Assembly (NCBI GenBank): GCA_001599715.1
Contig: BCHU01000003.1
Coordinates: 1,178,001-1,242,000, forward strand
Direction: 5' to 3'
Origin: Phaeotremella fagi
Taxonomy: Eukaryota; Basidiomycota; Tremellomycetes; Tremellales; Phaeotremellaceae
DNA: 64,000 bases
In this document: positions 55,401 to 64,000 of the stretch, piece by piece
Layout: every line of letters starts with the position of its first letter
Position numbering within the stretch: position 1 is the first letter of the stretch
Program-made: the position numbers and the translations under genes
Notes under the pieces: generated by a model
What the model saw: only the letters and a program-made list of their open reading frames with translations
Told to the model about the DNA's origin: nothing
Database searches by the model: none

Positions 55401-57442
55401 CTCTACCAATTCCTAAACCCAACCCAACACCCATAGCGACATTATCATGAACCGATAAATCGAAGAGTATACAACCTTGTTGAACAGCTGCGATATTCTC
55501 CTTCAAATAATCTTCATCTAGAACTGAGATACTTTGATCGTCCATGGTGATATCACCTTGAGTCGGTTTATACAATCGTAAAAGTAATTGAGCGATGGTT
55601 GATTTACCAGAACCACTTCCTCCAACTACAAAAGTCGTTTCTCCGGGTGGTATGAACATTTTCACATCGTTCAAAGCTAATGTTTCGGGTCTTGATGGGT
55701 AAGAGAACGAAACTCTCAAATTGAATTCACCATGACATTTCGTCGGTCTAATTTTTCGTAAAGAGTTTCTTGGTGATGAATGACGCTTCGAGTTGTTACT
55801 GTTATGTCCTTGGATGACAGTTAACATACTTGCCATTGAATTTTTAGCTTTAGTGATCGTGGTTAAAGTTGGCACGATTAACTGAAGATAACTGCTTGCC
55901 AATAAACAAGCCCAAAACGTCGTCATGACATCACCATTAGAGCTTCTCCCACTTCTAACCACTTCAGCACCATACCAAAATCCAACGACGAACATTGCCA
56001 ACAACAAAAAATCAGTCGAACCAACTGCAAGACCCCAAATGACACCTTGAGAAATAAGTCGATCTTTACCTCGATTGATCAATTTCATGAATCGATTCTC
56101 TTCTTGAGCCTGAGCGTTATGAGCTTTAACGGTGGAAATAGCTGCAGTAGCTCTTTCAACGTTAGTCGAAGCTTCTGCGAAAGCACGTCTTTCACCTGAA
56201 TACTGTGGAGCGACAAAAACTTGAGCGGCGACTTGGACCAAAACGACTAGAGGGATGGTTGACAAGATCACCAAAGATAATAAAGGTGATTTCACCATTC
56301 CTAAAATGAAACAAACCAGAAAAATCGCAAAATATTGAATAGCTTCACCAACAGCCATCCCAACTCCGAGACGTACATCATCGGTTTCCCTGTTTGATCA
56401 GCCAAACTTCATTGAGATACACTTACCTAGTAAATTTCGCCATTAAACCACCAGCCCCGATATTCTCGTCACCTTTCATTCCCATTCCTAAATCAAACCA
56501 AGACATCTCACGAACCTGAACTCCTTTATAAATCTTTTCTCTCAATCTCGCAGCTGTTTTTTCACCGAATCTTGTCCAAAAGACACCCCGAGAATAATTA
56601 GCTAATAAAGCTACCGCACCTGCTATAGTCAATTTCACACATGTATCCGTGTTAACACTGTACATTTCGTCTCTTTGACTTTCGGTAGCTAGAGTGGTAT
56701 CAGATGGATAGACTGCCAAGATGGCGAATGAATCTCCGATTTGTGTTGACATGAACGGTGGAACCAAAGCGGCTACTATTGCAGTTACCACACCGGGTAA
56801 TAGAGTAGTCACTAAATCGTATTTTGTGGTTAGAGAAAATAAAGCTCTAAAACTTGGTTTGATGGGGGAGATCTCTTCAGTGTTCAATCCAACACCTGGA
56901 ATCAAATCTATATGATCCTTGAATGTCGAGGTAGGGATGGGTGGATAAGATCTTCGATCATGAACGACTTCGTTTAATTGTTCACCGAAAGTTAAATCAC
57001 CAGTTGGATGTGTATGATGACTATGAGTTCTAGCGAATTGATATCCAGACATTGTCTTTTCAGGTCCAGATGGCGAATAATCATCATCAAGAATTGCAGA
57101 CATTTCCTCGACAGCTATCGAATGTCTATCGTCGAACGGTGAATCTGTCGCTCTATTTCTGAAAGATGAAAGTTCAACAGTATCACTATATCTGTTATTC
57201 GATTTTGATGGAGAAGGTGATAAGGGAAGTGCGGTCCTGGTTGCTCTTTGAAGCGTGTTGGGAGTTATTGGTCGATAAGATGTTGGAGGTGTTTGGGGAT
57301 ATCTGTCATTCTGGATGTAATTTGTTGAAGGGGGTCTGGAGAATGCTGGTGTTGGATTACGTCTTGGGGTCGTCGGTGGGGTTCTTGAAGTGGTTGATGT
57401 GGGATGTGATGTTGATATTGATGTTGATGGTAATGTGGACAT
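52489..57442 (-). CDS. STE6: Full-size ABCB transporter, STE6 (a-factor exporter) type
   Basis: TMD-NBD-TMD-NBD exporter resembling Ste6, which secretes the farnesylated mating pheromone. An unusually long hydrophilic N-terminus (~200 residues, Pro/Ser/Thr-rich) precedes TMD1 (YDLVTTLLPGVVTAIVAALV). NBD1: Walker A VVGGSGSGKSTIAQLLLRLY, signature SLSGGQKQRIAIARARI, Walker B LILDEATSALD completed across an intron, H-loop ITHD. A ~180-residue linker (54980-54420) separates it from TMD2 (PYLLVIGVLMAVGHGILVPI). NBD2: GPSGSGKSTIASLLQRLY, SLISGGQAQRLQIARALV, LILDECTSALD, ITHS. Both ATP sites look intact. The STE6 assignment over other ABCB members rests on overall form and needs a phylogeny. Confidence 0.82.
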
Positions 57443-57976
57443 TGTAGGTCGAGGTCGAGGTTGGGGTTTGGCGGTAGAAAGTCGTTCAACCTCGTTGTTT
57501 CAAGGTGGATTGGTATGTAATCAAATTTCGTCAATCAATGTTAGTGATGTGATCAATGATCAAGTCGCCTCTCAATCAAATAGTAAGTGTGAGCGAGCGA
57601 GAGTGAAAATAGGGAGAATCAGAAGCATGTAAAGTGTAAAGAGGAAAGAATCATCAGTACCAATCCCACTCTCCATTCCTTCTCTCCCAAAAGATTTCAC
57701 ACATCCTATAAACTTGATAGAGTCTCATTGTTCTCTCCACTCCCTACCCCAGACTTGGATATACTAGAACAGGAAGTTGACTCCTGTTACATCGTCCAGA
57801 ACAATAAGAACAATAAGAACAATAAGAAAATCGAATTAGACAAAAGGCTTTTTAATGGCTTTTTAAGGGTTCATCGAATACTCAAATGCCGCAATTCTCC
57901 GTGTGATTTTTCTGAAAGTTGTGCGGAGGTTTGGTGGCATATGGCATATGGCATATTTAGTATCCGTACCTTCGAA
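57443..57976. other. Intergenic region with short tandem repeats
   Basis: STE6 promoter and 3' flank of the next gene. Contains a 9-bp tandem (AACAATAAG about three times, 57799-57828) and a 7-bp tandem (TGGCATA, 57933-57955). A GAGCGAGCGAGAGTGA stretch near 57591 resembles the GCGA tract in a Ku80 intron. Confidence 0.55.
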
Positions 57977-58686
57977 CTACGAACTACTTCTCTGACCTTT
58001 CTGACTGATAGCATCCCACAACCCAGCCCATCCTTTAGCGTGACCCCAAGCCTCCTCAACAATTGCAGACCTCTTATCAGTCTTTGCACCATTCGCCGTA
58101 AATAACCTAGGTAAACCCTTAGATTTCCAAACTTCACTTAAACCATTCTTCTGTTTTTCGAAATACGTATCAACTTGTTTTTTGTTGACTTCCTCACTTG
58201 GAGCATCCTGTTGACGGAAGAAAGTATAGATTCTATCATGTTTACGTTGATTGGTGACCTGGTTGAGCTGTTTCAATGTGACTTCTTGAAGTGTCTTTAG
58301 AATGAAGGTTTGTGCTTCGAACGTTGAGAAATAATCTTGGACTTGGTCTGGTGTGATTTCTTCTTGTTTGAGATGAGAAACCCAATTTGATCGGAGATCT
58401 TTATAAACGTTTTTCATAATTGATTTGATTGTTTTGGAATTCTTCGATTCATCATCTGTTTGAATTGATTGTTAACTTAGATATTAAGATTACCCGCATA
58501 TACTACTGGTGATGAAAGTCTCAACTCACCATTATCATCTGACTCAGAGAGTGAGCCCATGAGATCCCAAACTTCATCCTCCTCTTCGTTCGACAGATTG
58601 AAAGTCGGAAGTGAAGAGAATATCTTCCATTTGATCTGATGGAATCTGTTTTTGATGTCTTCCATCAAGGTATCCTCATTTGACAT
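57977..58686 (-). CDS. Orphan tandem pair, member A
   Basis: Exons 58686-58530 and 58455-57977 close in frame to 211 residues. Not recognised. It opens MSNEDTLMEDIKNRFHQIKW with an acidic segment (NEEEDEVWDLMGSLSESDDN), then helices (VYKDLRSNWVSHLKQEEITP, DYFSTFEAQTFILKTLQEVT). Its C-terminal motif AWGHAKGWAGLWDAISQKGQ parallels TEPRGWTGMWEALIEGG in the neighbour at 59.0-59.7 kb. Both genes start MS, run on the minus strand and have an intron in the N-terminal part, so they look like diverged tandem duplicates. No targeting signal or membrane helix. Confidence 0.65.
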
Positions 58687-59027
58687 GTTTGCTTTTCAGT
58701 TGGCTTTCAGAGTTATTTGATTGATGATAGGTAATTCACTAGTAGAACTTTTAAAAAAACTGTTTTATGATGATGTTATAGCCTTCTTGGTCTGGGAGAA
58801 TTGATCACGCGATGATGTTTGGGAAGAAAGGAGGGTTCATTGAATTAACGAAATCATCGGCGAATCGTCACCAAGTAGCACAACGTAAAGAAACCAGACA
58901 TAAAAGCAGACATAGTGCAAGTAGGGATGATATATGTGCAGCAACTAATGCACAATTCCGTCAATCAGCTGACAAAAGATTTCATACATAACAATCCGAT
59001 TCCATACTCATTATCTATCACCAAGAC
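58687..59027. other. Spacer between orphan pair members
   Basis: Promoter of member A and 3' flank of member B. No gene or repeat recognised. Confidence 0.4.
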
Positions 59028-59735
59028 CTATTCGAACATCTTTCTCCGATTCTTTTTAGAAATTTTAAAGCCGAAATCAGAGGTCTTCGAATCATCGTCC
59101 CCATCCTCTTTCTTATTGTCTTTACTAGTCTCACTTTGTTCTGAGTTTACATAGCCACCTTCTATTAAAGCCTCCCACATCCCCGTCCAACCTCTAGGTT
59201 CAGTTTTACACTTCTCAGTGATTTCTCTTGCGACAGTTTGGGTGATTACGTCTTGTGGACTATCAGGAAAATCTAACCTACGCCAGACCTTTTCGAGAGC
59301 ACTGAGTTGAACTGTAAGACAGTCATCGAAGCTATTCTCGCTTTCCAAGAGGGTTATGTCGATTCCCTGTGACAGATGACATTCAACCGAGTCGTGAACA
59401 CATTTTAGGATTACCCGCTGACCTTCGAGTGTGGTTCGGCTGAAGAGAAGTTCTTCAGATTGGTTGGCGAGATTCAACTCTTGTAGTTTATCTAGAGCGA
59501 ACAGGCCTGCTTGTAGGACTATAGAATTTAAAAGCTCTTCACTGAAGATTGGAGTTGTTCCTGGCGATGGATACAATGCTGTAGATAGATAAGGGTGTCA
59601 GCTAGACTGCATGGGATCGTACTGTAAGTCAACTTACCCTCTGATGGGAGACTGAATAGTTGTCTGATGTTCATGCAAGTGACATCTCTCGTTTTTTCCA
59701 AAAAGGAATTGATTCTTTCTTGCGATCTTGACATG
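59028..59735 (-). CDS. Orphan tandem pair, member B
   Basis: Two exons; the ATG at 59735 opens MSRSQERINSFLEKTRDVTC, and after an intron the protein continues ALYPSPGTTPIFSEELLNSI. Mostly helical: GLFALDKLQELNLANQSEEL, QRVILKCVHDSVECHLSQGI, LTVQLSALEKVWRRLDFPDS. The motif (R/K)GW(T/A)G(M/L)W(E/D)A is shared with member A. A Ser/Lys/Asp-rich tail ends in DFGFKISKKNRRKMFE, which could act as a nuclear localisation signal. Function unknown. Confidence 0.65.
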
Positions 59736-60950
59736 TTTGACAAGTTTTTGTTATGAGAGCTGTTGAGTAAATGAAGATCACAGAAAACTATGTGTGAAGC
59801 GGGGGGAAGAAGAACAAAAGCAGAAATCGACTAGCAATTCAAAAGAAAAGGTCTTTTCTCCTAGCCTTCTGTACTGCATTTCGTGATACGAAGTCGAGCG
59901 TCTTCTCAACAAATTCAGCCTTCTCCGTCCAACAATTTCTTTTTTTTTCGGTGTAAAACTTGTACGTGTCGAAGTCTCATTAAGCCGAAAAGCAGCTCAG
60001 CATATGAAACCTGTCATTGAAGGCTATGCGTTTCATCCACTGATTGATATACAGTGTCTCTCAGACCACTACTGGCTCAATCAGAAACCGTGGTTGCAGT
60101 TGTTGTGATGGTGTACAGGTGTATGGATGAGATTGCCACATTACTTTAATTCCGGTAATACCGCCACGTAGATTAAATAATTTTGGTTTTCAACTTTTAA
60201 ATTGCTCGCATCAACTCAAAATTCTTCTTGACTTGAATCTTCATCACCTTAATTGAGTGAGTGAATATAACAATCCTCAACTGTAAGTGGGGTTTATTAT
60301 CTCATCCACTCCCACAACCCCTCCCCCCCTCCTCCCTCCCACTCCACGGATGACTACGTGTTCAATTTCAAACTAGAGTCTGTTATGGCCAAGTGCCCAA
60401 GACACTTAAACGCACAACTCTGATCTCAATCCAATCAATCTTTTTCCAGTCATATCTACAATGTGGAAAATTTATTAACTAGGTGTAGTTTCAGTGAATC
60501 TCTGATCACTTCTCTTTAACTCAAAAAAGTAAGTAAACATTCTTGCTTCAAACCCTCCATCCCTCCCGAATCTCTTAATGATGTCGCATATGCGAATTAC
60601 CGCCTGAGTTCTCATTCTTGTTTCGTCTTCATTGACGGAATGAGATTGGGGACGTTGCAGACGAAACATGGCTGTTTTATTTCTACTGAATCTTAACCTA
60701 TCCTTTAAACTGCTGTTGAAAAATGTTTGAATCAGCCACTGACATTTTTATAGATACCAGGTAAATTGCTTTTCCTTCCCCCTTCAATTCCCCAACGAGA
60801 ACGATAAATGATGATCCAACACGACGGTCTACTTACACATTCGTGGTGAAAACGCCCGACCCATTTTATGCGGGCATCCAATCTGAACTTCGTCTTCTTC
60901 CGCAATCACTGTCTGATCTTGATCGAAGTTTTCGCTAACGTAGAATTAGT
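59736..60950. other. Large intergenic region
   Basis: Separates the orphan pair from UTP5. Holds C/T-rich tracts (60300-60350), a tRNA-like A-box stretch near 60385 without a partner, and one small possible ORF (60475-60669). Otherwise nothing supported. Confidence 0.4.
60475..60669 (-). CDS. Possible small protein, 64 residues
   Basis: Open frame from ATG 60669 with protein-like, charged helical composition (DETRMRTQAVIRICDIIKRF, GRDGGFEARMFTYFFELKRS). No family recognised, no paralogue seen in the window, no clear start context. It may be an exon of a larger gene or chance. Weak call. Confidence 0.25.
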   Translation of the reverse strand: MFRLQRPQSHSVNEDETRMRTQAVIRICDIIKRFGRDGGFEARMFTYFFELKRSDQRFTETTPS

Positions 60951-63102
60951 ATGGCACCAGTTGCTGGTCCATCCCGACAAAAAATGCCCGTAGCGGCTCA
61001 ATCCCCACCCCCTCACCCTTCCATCTCCTCCTTCAACCCTTCACGATCCCATTTCGCTACTGCTTTACCTGTTTTGGGCTCTGCCGAAAAATTACAGGTT
61101 TGGGAGATCGCTTCTGATAGAGTCGTTGCGGAATGGGATGTTGAGGGGGCTAGTAAAGTCACCACTGTGTCTTGGAGTACAATACCCAGTGCAGGTTCTT
61201 CCAAGAAGAGAAGGAAGAAGACTGGTGGTCTCACTGATGGTGGTGAAGAAGACGTTGTACTCGTTACCACTGCTAAAGGGGAACTTGTTGTTTTCTCCCC
61301 TTCATCAGGTAGTGTCGTTCGAAAATCGAAAGTCACTCCTGTTACCGCTGCTTTCTCTTCTGAACATGGTACGGTCATGACTACGGCGTCATCTATTCTC
61401 GTGCTCGCAGAGGCTACAGTCACGCATACATTTTCATTATCAAACCTCAACTCTACCGCAGTCGCTATCCTTCCCACATCCACCAACGAAGTCTTACACG
61501 TACTTGTTGGGTCGGTTTCTGTCACTACCTACCATTTATCACTCACTTCTTCAACCATCACCTACACTTCATCACCACTCCCAGTATCCACATCATCAGT
61601 GACATCCATCTTACCACTCCCGACGACATCTCAAGGTTCTTCATTCCTCGTTGTGTCTGAAGATGATCGAACGGTTTCACAATACACCTTACCTACTCCA
61701 ACATCATCTGCAAAACTATCTTATCGATATGCCTCACCTACACTATCTCCTGCACATTCGTTAGCTCTATCTTCCAGTCTCATCTCAGTTCTTCATTCTT
61801 CGGGAGAAGTTTCCTTATTCACGCTTCCAACAACGCTGGATTTTGCTAGACCCAAGTCAGATTCTAAACCGGCGACGGTCAAAGTCGTCAAGGGCGATGA
61901 AACTATCAAACTTTGTGGTGTTTCCTTCTCGGAGACTGGTCTCTCGTGCGGTAGAATGGCTGGTGGTGGTAGAATCAAATGGACTACTGCTGTCTATGAA
62001 TTACCAGAAGGTGGTGTTAAACCATCTACAGTTGTCAAGGTCGATGCTCAAGATCTCGTCGCAAACTCATCCACAGCATCGACGATACCTCTCCAACGGT
62101 TCACAGCTCCTCCATCGCAGATCGTTGAACCTGAAACGACAGAAGACTCCTCAGCTGCTCTTCCGACTGACGTCGATATGGCGGATCTGTCTCTTGGAGA
62201 ACGTTTACTTGCTCTTCCAACAGGAGCCACGGAGTCAGGTAAAACAACGACGACAGAAGCTGTCACTGCAGGTTCTCTCACTCGTCTTCTCGTTCAAGCT
62301 CTACACACTTCCGACCCTGCTCTTCTAACCTTATGTTTGACCCATCGTGATCCTATCCTCATACGGAATACAATCCGAAAAATGCCTGCACAGATGGCCT
62401 TACCTTTGCTCAAAGCCTGTGTAGAACGTTTAGGTCAAGGGAAAGGAGCAAACAGGAAAGGTGGAGGTAGAGGTAGTGTTCAATCAGAACAACAGGGTAG
62501 AGGTACTGTAGAGTGGGTCAAGGGTGTTTTGGTGGAGCGTGGGGCTGTACTCATGACCGTGAGTTTACATTGCGCATCTGTAAATCCAAACTGACATCCT
62601 GCAGATCCCATCACTCCCACTCCATCTTGCAACACTCTCACATCTGCTTCAAACCAGACTTCAACTGAATCAACCACTTCTTTCGTTATCTGGTCGACTT
62701 GACCTTGCATTGGCTCAGATCTCAATGAGACGTATAGCAGCTGAACAAGCTGCATTGGCTGGTAGCAAGATTGAGAAAAGTGAGGGTGGAAGATATGTTG
62801 AGGGTGAAAGTGATGATGAAGAGAGTGACGTTCCTTTGGAAATTGGTAGTGATGATGGTGAGATTGAAGATATCGATATGAGAGGTGGTGAAGATGACGA
62901 TGAGGAAGATGAAGAGGATGGGTGAGTTTTGTTCCTTCCGTTCCGTTCGTGGCTTTTTTTTCTTTCATCTGACAGTCTGGTATTAGTGATGACGATGACA
63001 GTGATGATAGTGATGATCCATTGGATTCTGGATCTGAGGATGATGACGAGGAGGATGGGGAAGAGAGTGAAGAAGATGAGGAAGAGGATGAATCTGATTG
63101 AG
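60951..63102 (+). CDS. UTP5: UTP5/WDR43, small-subunit processome protein
   Basis: WD-repeat t-UTP protein needed for pre-18S rRNA transcription and processing in the nucleolus. The first ~350 residues form beta-propeller blades (HFATALPVLGSAEKLQVWEI, ASDRVVAEWDVEGASKVTTV, VVLVTTAKGELVVFSPSSGS). The Utp12 domain follows: GERLLALPTGATESG, LTRLLVQALHTSDPALLTLC, LTHRDPILIRNTIRKMPAQM and ALPLLKACVERLGQG; then WVKGVLVERGAVLMTIPSLP crosses an intron. The C-terminus is an extremely acidic Asp/Glu/Ser tail (62800-63099) split by one more intron, common in nucleolar proteins. Stop at 63100-63102. Confidence 0.9.
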
Positions 63103-63379
63103 AATATGTATCTCAGTAGAATATTGCATGGCATTACATTTTCCAATACCAATATCCCGGAAAATCCAAATGATTGCACAATCCATCGGAAATAGGCGCT
63201 GGCTAAAAGTGATAGCGAGATCAAAAGATATGCAAGGTAAGGTATTTTCCAACTCAGCCGTTAGTAAATAGTTATTCTATTGCATGTTAAGAAACTTATC
63301 ACGTCTCTATTCATTAAAATCATTCACCTTCACACCTACTTTCAACTACTCTCAAACCCAATTACAACAAATAAGAAAA

Positions 63380-64000
63380 ATGTCAGTCTTCAATACCTCC
63401 CGGTAAGTCGATTCTCCTGTGTTCTCAGGAATTCCATAGACTGACATGTCAACAAAGTCTCGTTGGTAAAACAGGTAAATTAAATCTCTCTCACCTACCA
63501 ATCCAATGTCTCACTGACAATCAATCAAAGCTCTCATAACAGGAGCTTCAGCCGGTATCGGAGCCGCTACAGCTTTACTTTTCGCTAAAGCAGGAACTTC
63601 ATTGATCCTACTCGCCAGACGTGTTGATAATTTGACCTCAGTTAAAGCACAATGTGAAGCTGCTCATCAAGCTGGTGGATTCAAGGATGCTAGTGTTAAG
63701 ATCTTGGCTGTTGATATGACTAAACGAAGTGATCTTGATGGTGTACTTGGTCAGATTGGTGGTCAAACCGTTGATATGTGGGTACTGATCCTTCTTTTTT
63801 TCTTCCCTTTTCTGTATGATTCATTCTTTATTGACTTATTTTAGCTTGGTCAACAACGCCGGTATGGTTCGTGGTAGAGAACATGTTGGTGATATCGGTA
63901 GGTTTGAGTTTTTCATTTCTTTGACTTGAGTTTAACAACCCTTTTTTTAGACCCCGCCGACGTCGATATCATGATCCAAACCAACGTTGTTGGTCTCATC
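63380..64000 (+). CDS. NADP-dependent short-chain dehydrogenase (partial at right edge)
   Basis: Classical SDR, closest in style to yeast YMR226C/serine 3-dehydrogenase-type enzymes that oxidise 3-hydroxy acids. Starts MSVFNTSR and uses a 17-nt second exon (63458-63474, LVGKT). The Rossmann motif is ALITGASAGIGAATALLFAK; then SLILLARRVDNLTSVKAQCE (Arg-Arg suits NADP), VKILAVDMTKRSDLDGVLGQ and LVNNAGMVRGREHVGDIDP. It runs off the edge at IMIQTNVVGLI, so the catalytic Ser and YxxxK are outside the window. Confidence 0.88.

Noticed and set aside
60380..60440. tRNA-Leu/Ser-like 5' half (TATGGCCAAGTGCCCAAG) followed by a T run
   Set aside because: No B box, T arm or matching 3' acceptor strand; D-arm positions mismatch. 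At best a tRNA fragment.
61013..61525. Minus-strand ORF of 170 codons within UTP5
   Set aside because: Antisense shadow of a well-supported WD-repeat coding exon.
1..64000. CRISPR array, intact transposon or biosynthetic gene cluster
   Set aside because: None seen: no regularly spaced repeats, no transposase or reverse transcriptase domain, and no grouping of polyketide synthase, peptide synthetase or terpene genes.

Overview
The window is nuclear DNA of a basidiomycete yeast, most likely a tremellomycete (Cryptococcus/Kwoniella type). Genes lie on both strands at roughly one per 2 kb. Nearly all are split by many short introns (about 45-75 nt) with GTRAGT-type donors, CTAAC/CTGAC-like branch points and CAG/TAG acceptors. 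Several conserved genes have basidiomycete-type forms, including Ku80, HET-C, a STE6-like full ABC transporter and TTI1. No bacterial or organellar feature is visible.

Layout: 1-3.1 kb Ku80 (left edge cut); 3.3-6.0 kb HET-C; 6.4-7.1 kb cyclophilin A with two in-frame starts; 7.5-10.2 kb VPS45; 10.8-16.8 kb three tandem F-box-like paralogues with an unrelated small gene inserted between copies 2 and 3; 17.0-19.2 kb an MFS transporter; 19.5-20.1 kb a PMP3 proteolipid; 20.7-23.6 kb cysteinyl-tRNA synthetase; 23.8-24.8 kb an ERV25-like p24 protein with a 4-nt exon; 25.1-26.6 kb a disordered unknown protein; 26.8-27.9 kb U1A/U2B''; 28.6-30.0 kb ceramide synthase; 30.3-31.0 kb an acidic orphan; 31.6-32.2 kb a MAPEG protein; 32.9-34.7 kb a pair of orphan paralogues; 34.9-35.9 kb SRP receptor beta; 36.2-36.9 kb coactosin.

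From 37.1 to 41.8 kb there is a plastic block. It holds three copies of an orphan gene family (the third broken by one nonsense codon), repeated promoter modules, a decayed Ty3/gypsy Gag relic and a pair of ~105-bp direct repeats near its edges. Then come TTI1 (41.8-45.1), dCMP deaminase (45.1-46.5), a CSC1/OSCA-type channel (46.7-50.1), the E2 subunit of 2-oxoglutarate dehydrogenase (50.4-52.2), the STE6-like transporter (52.5-57.4), another pair of orphan paralogues (58.0-59.7), UTP5/WDR43 (61.0-63.1) and a short-chain dehydrogenase cut by the right edge.

The housekeeping genes form no operon-like pathway. The secretory theme (VPS45, p24, SRP receptor, ceramide synthase) is probably coincidence. 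The most interesting parts are the microexons in PMP3 and ERV25, whose reading frames close only when exons of 4, 11 and 15 nt are included; dual-start genes that could supply two compartments; and four local families of lineage-type orphan genes. Exon limits were read by eye from splice signals, frame and recalled family patterns, not from transcripts.
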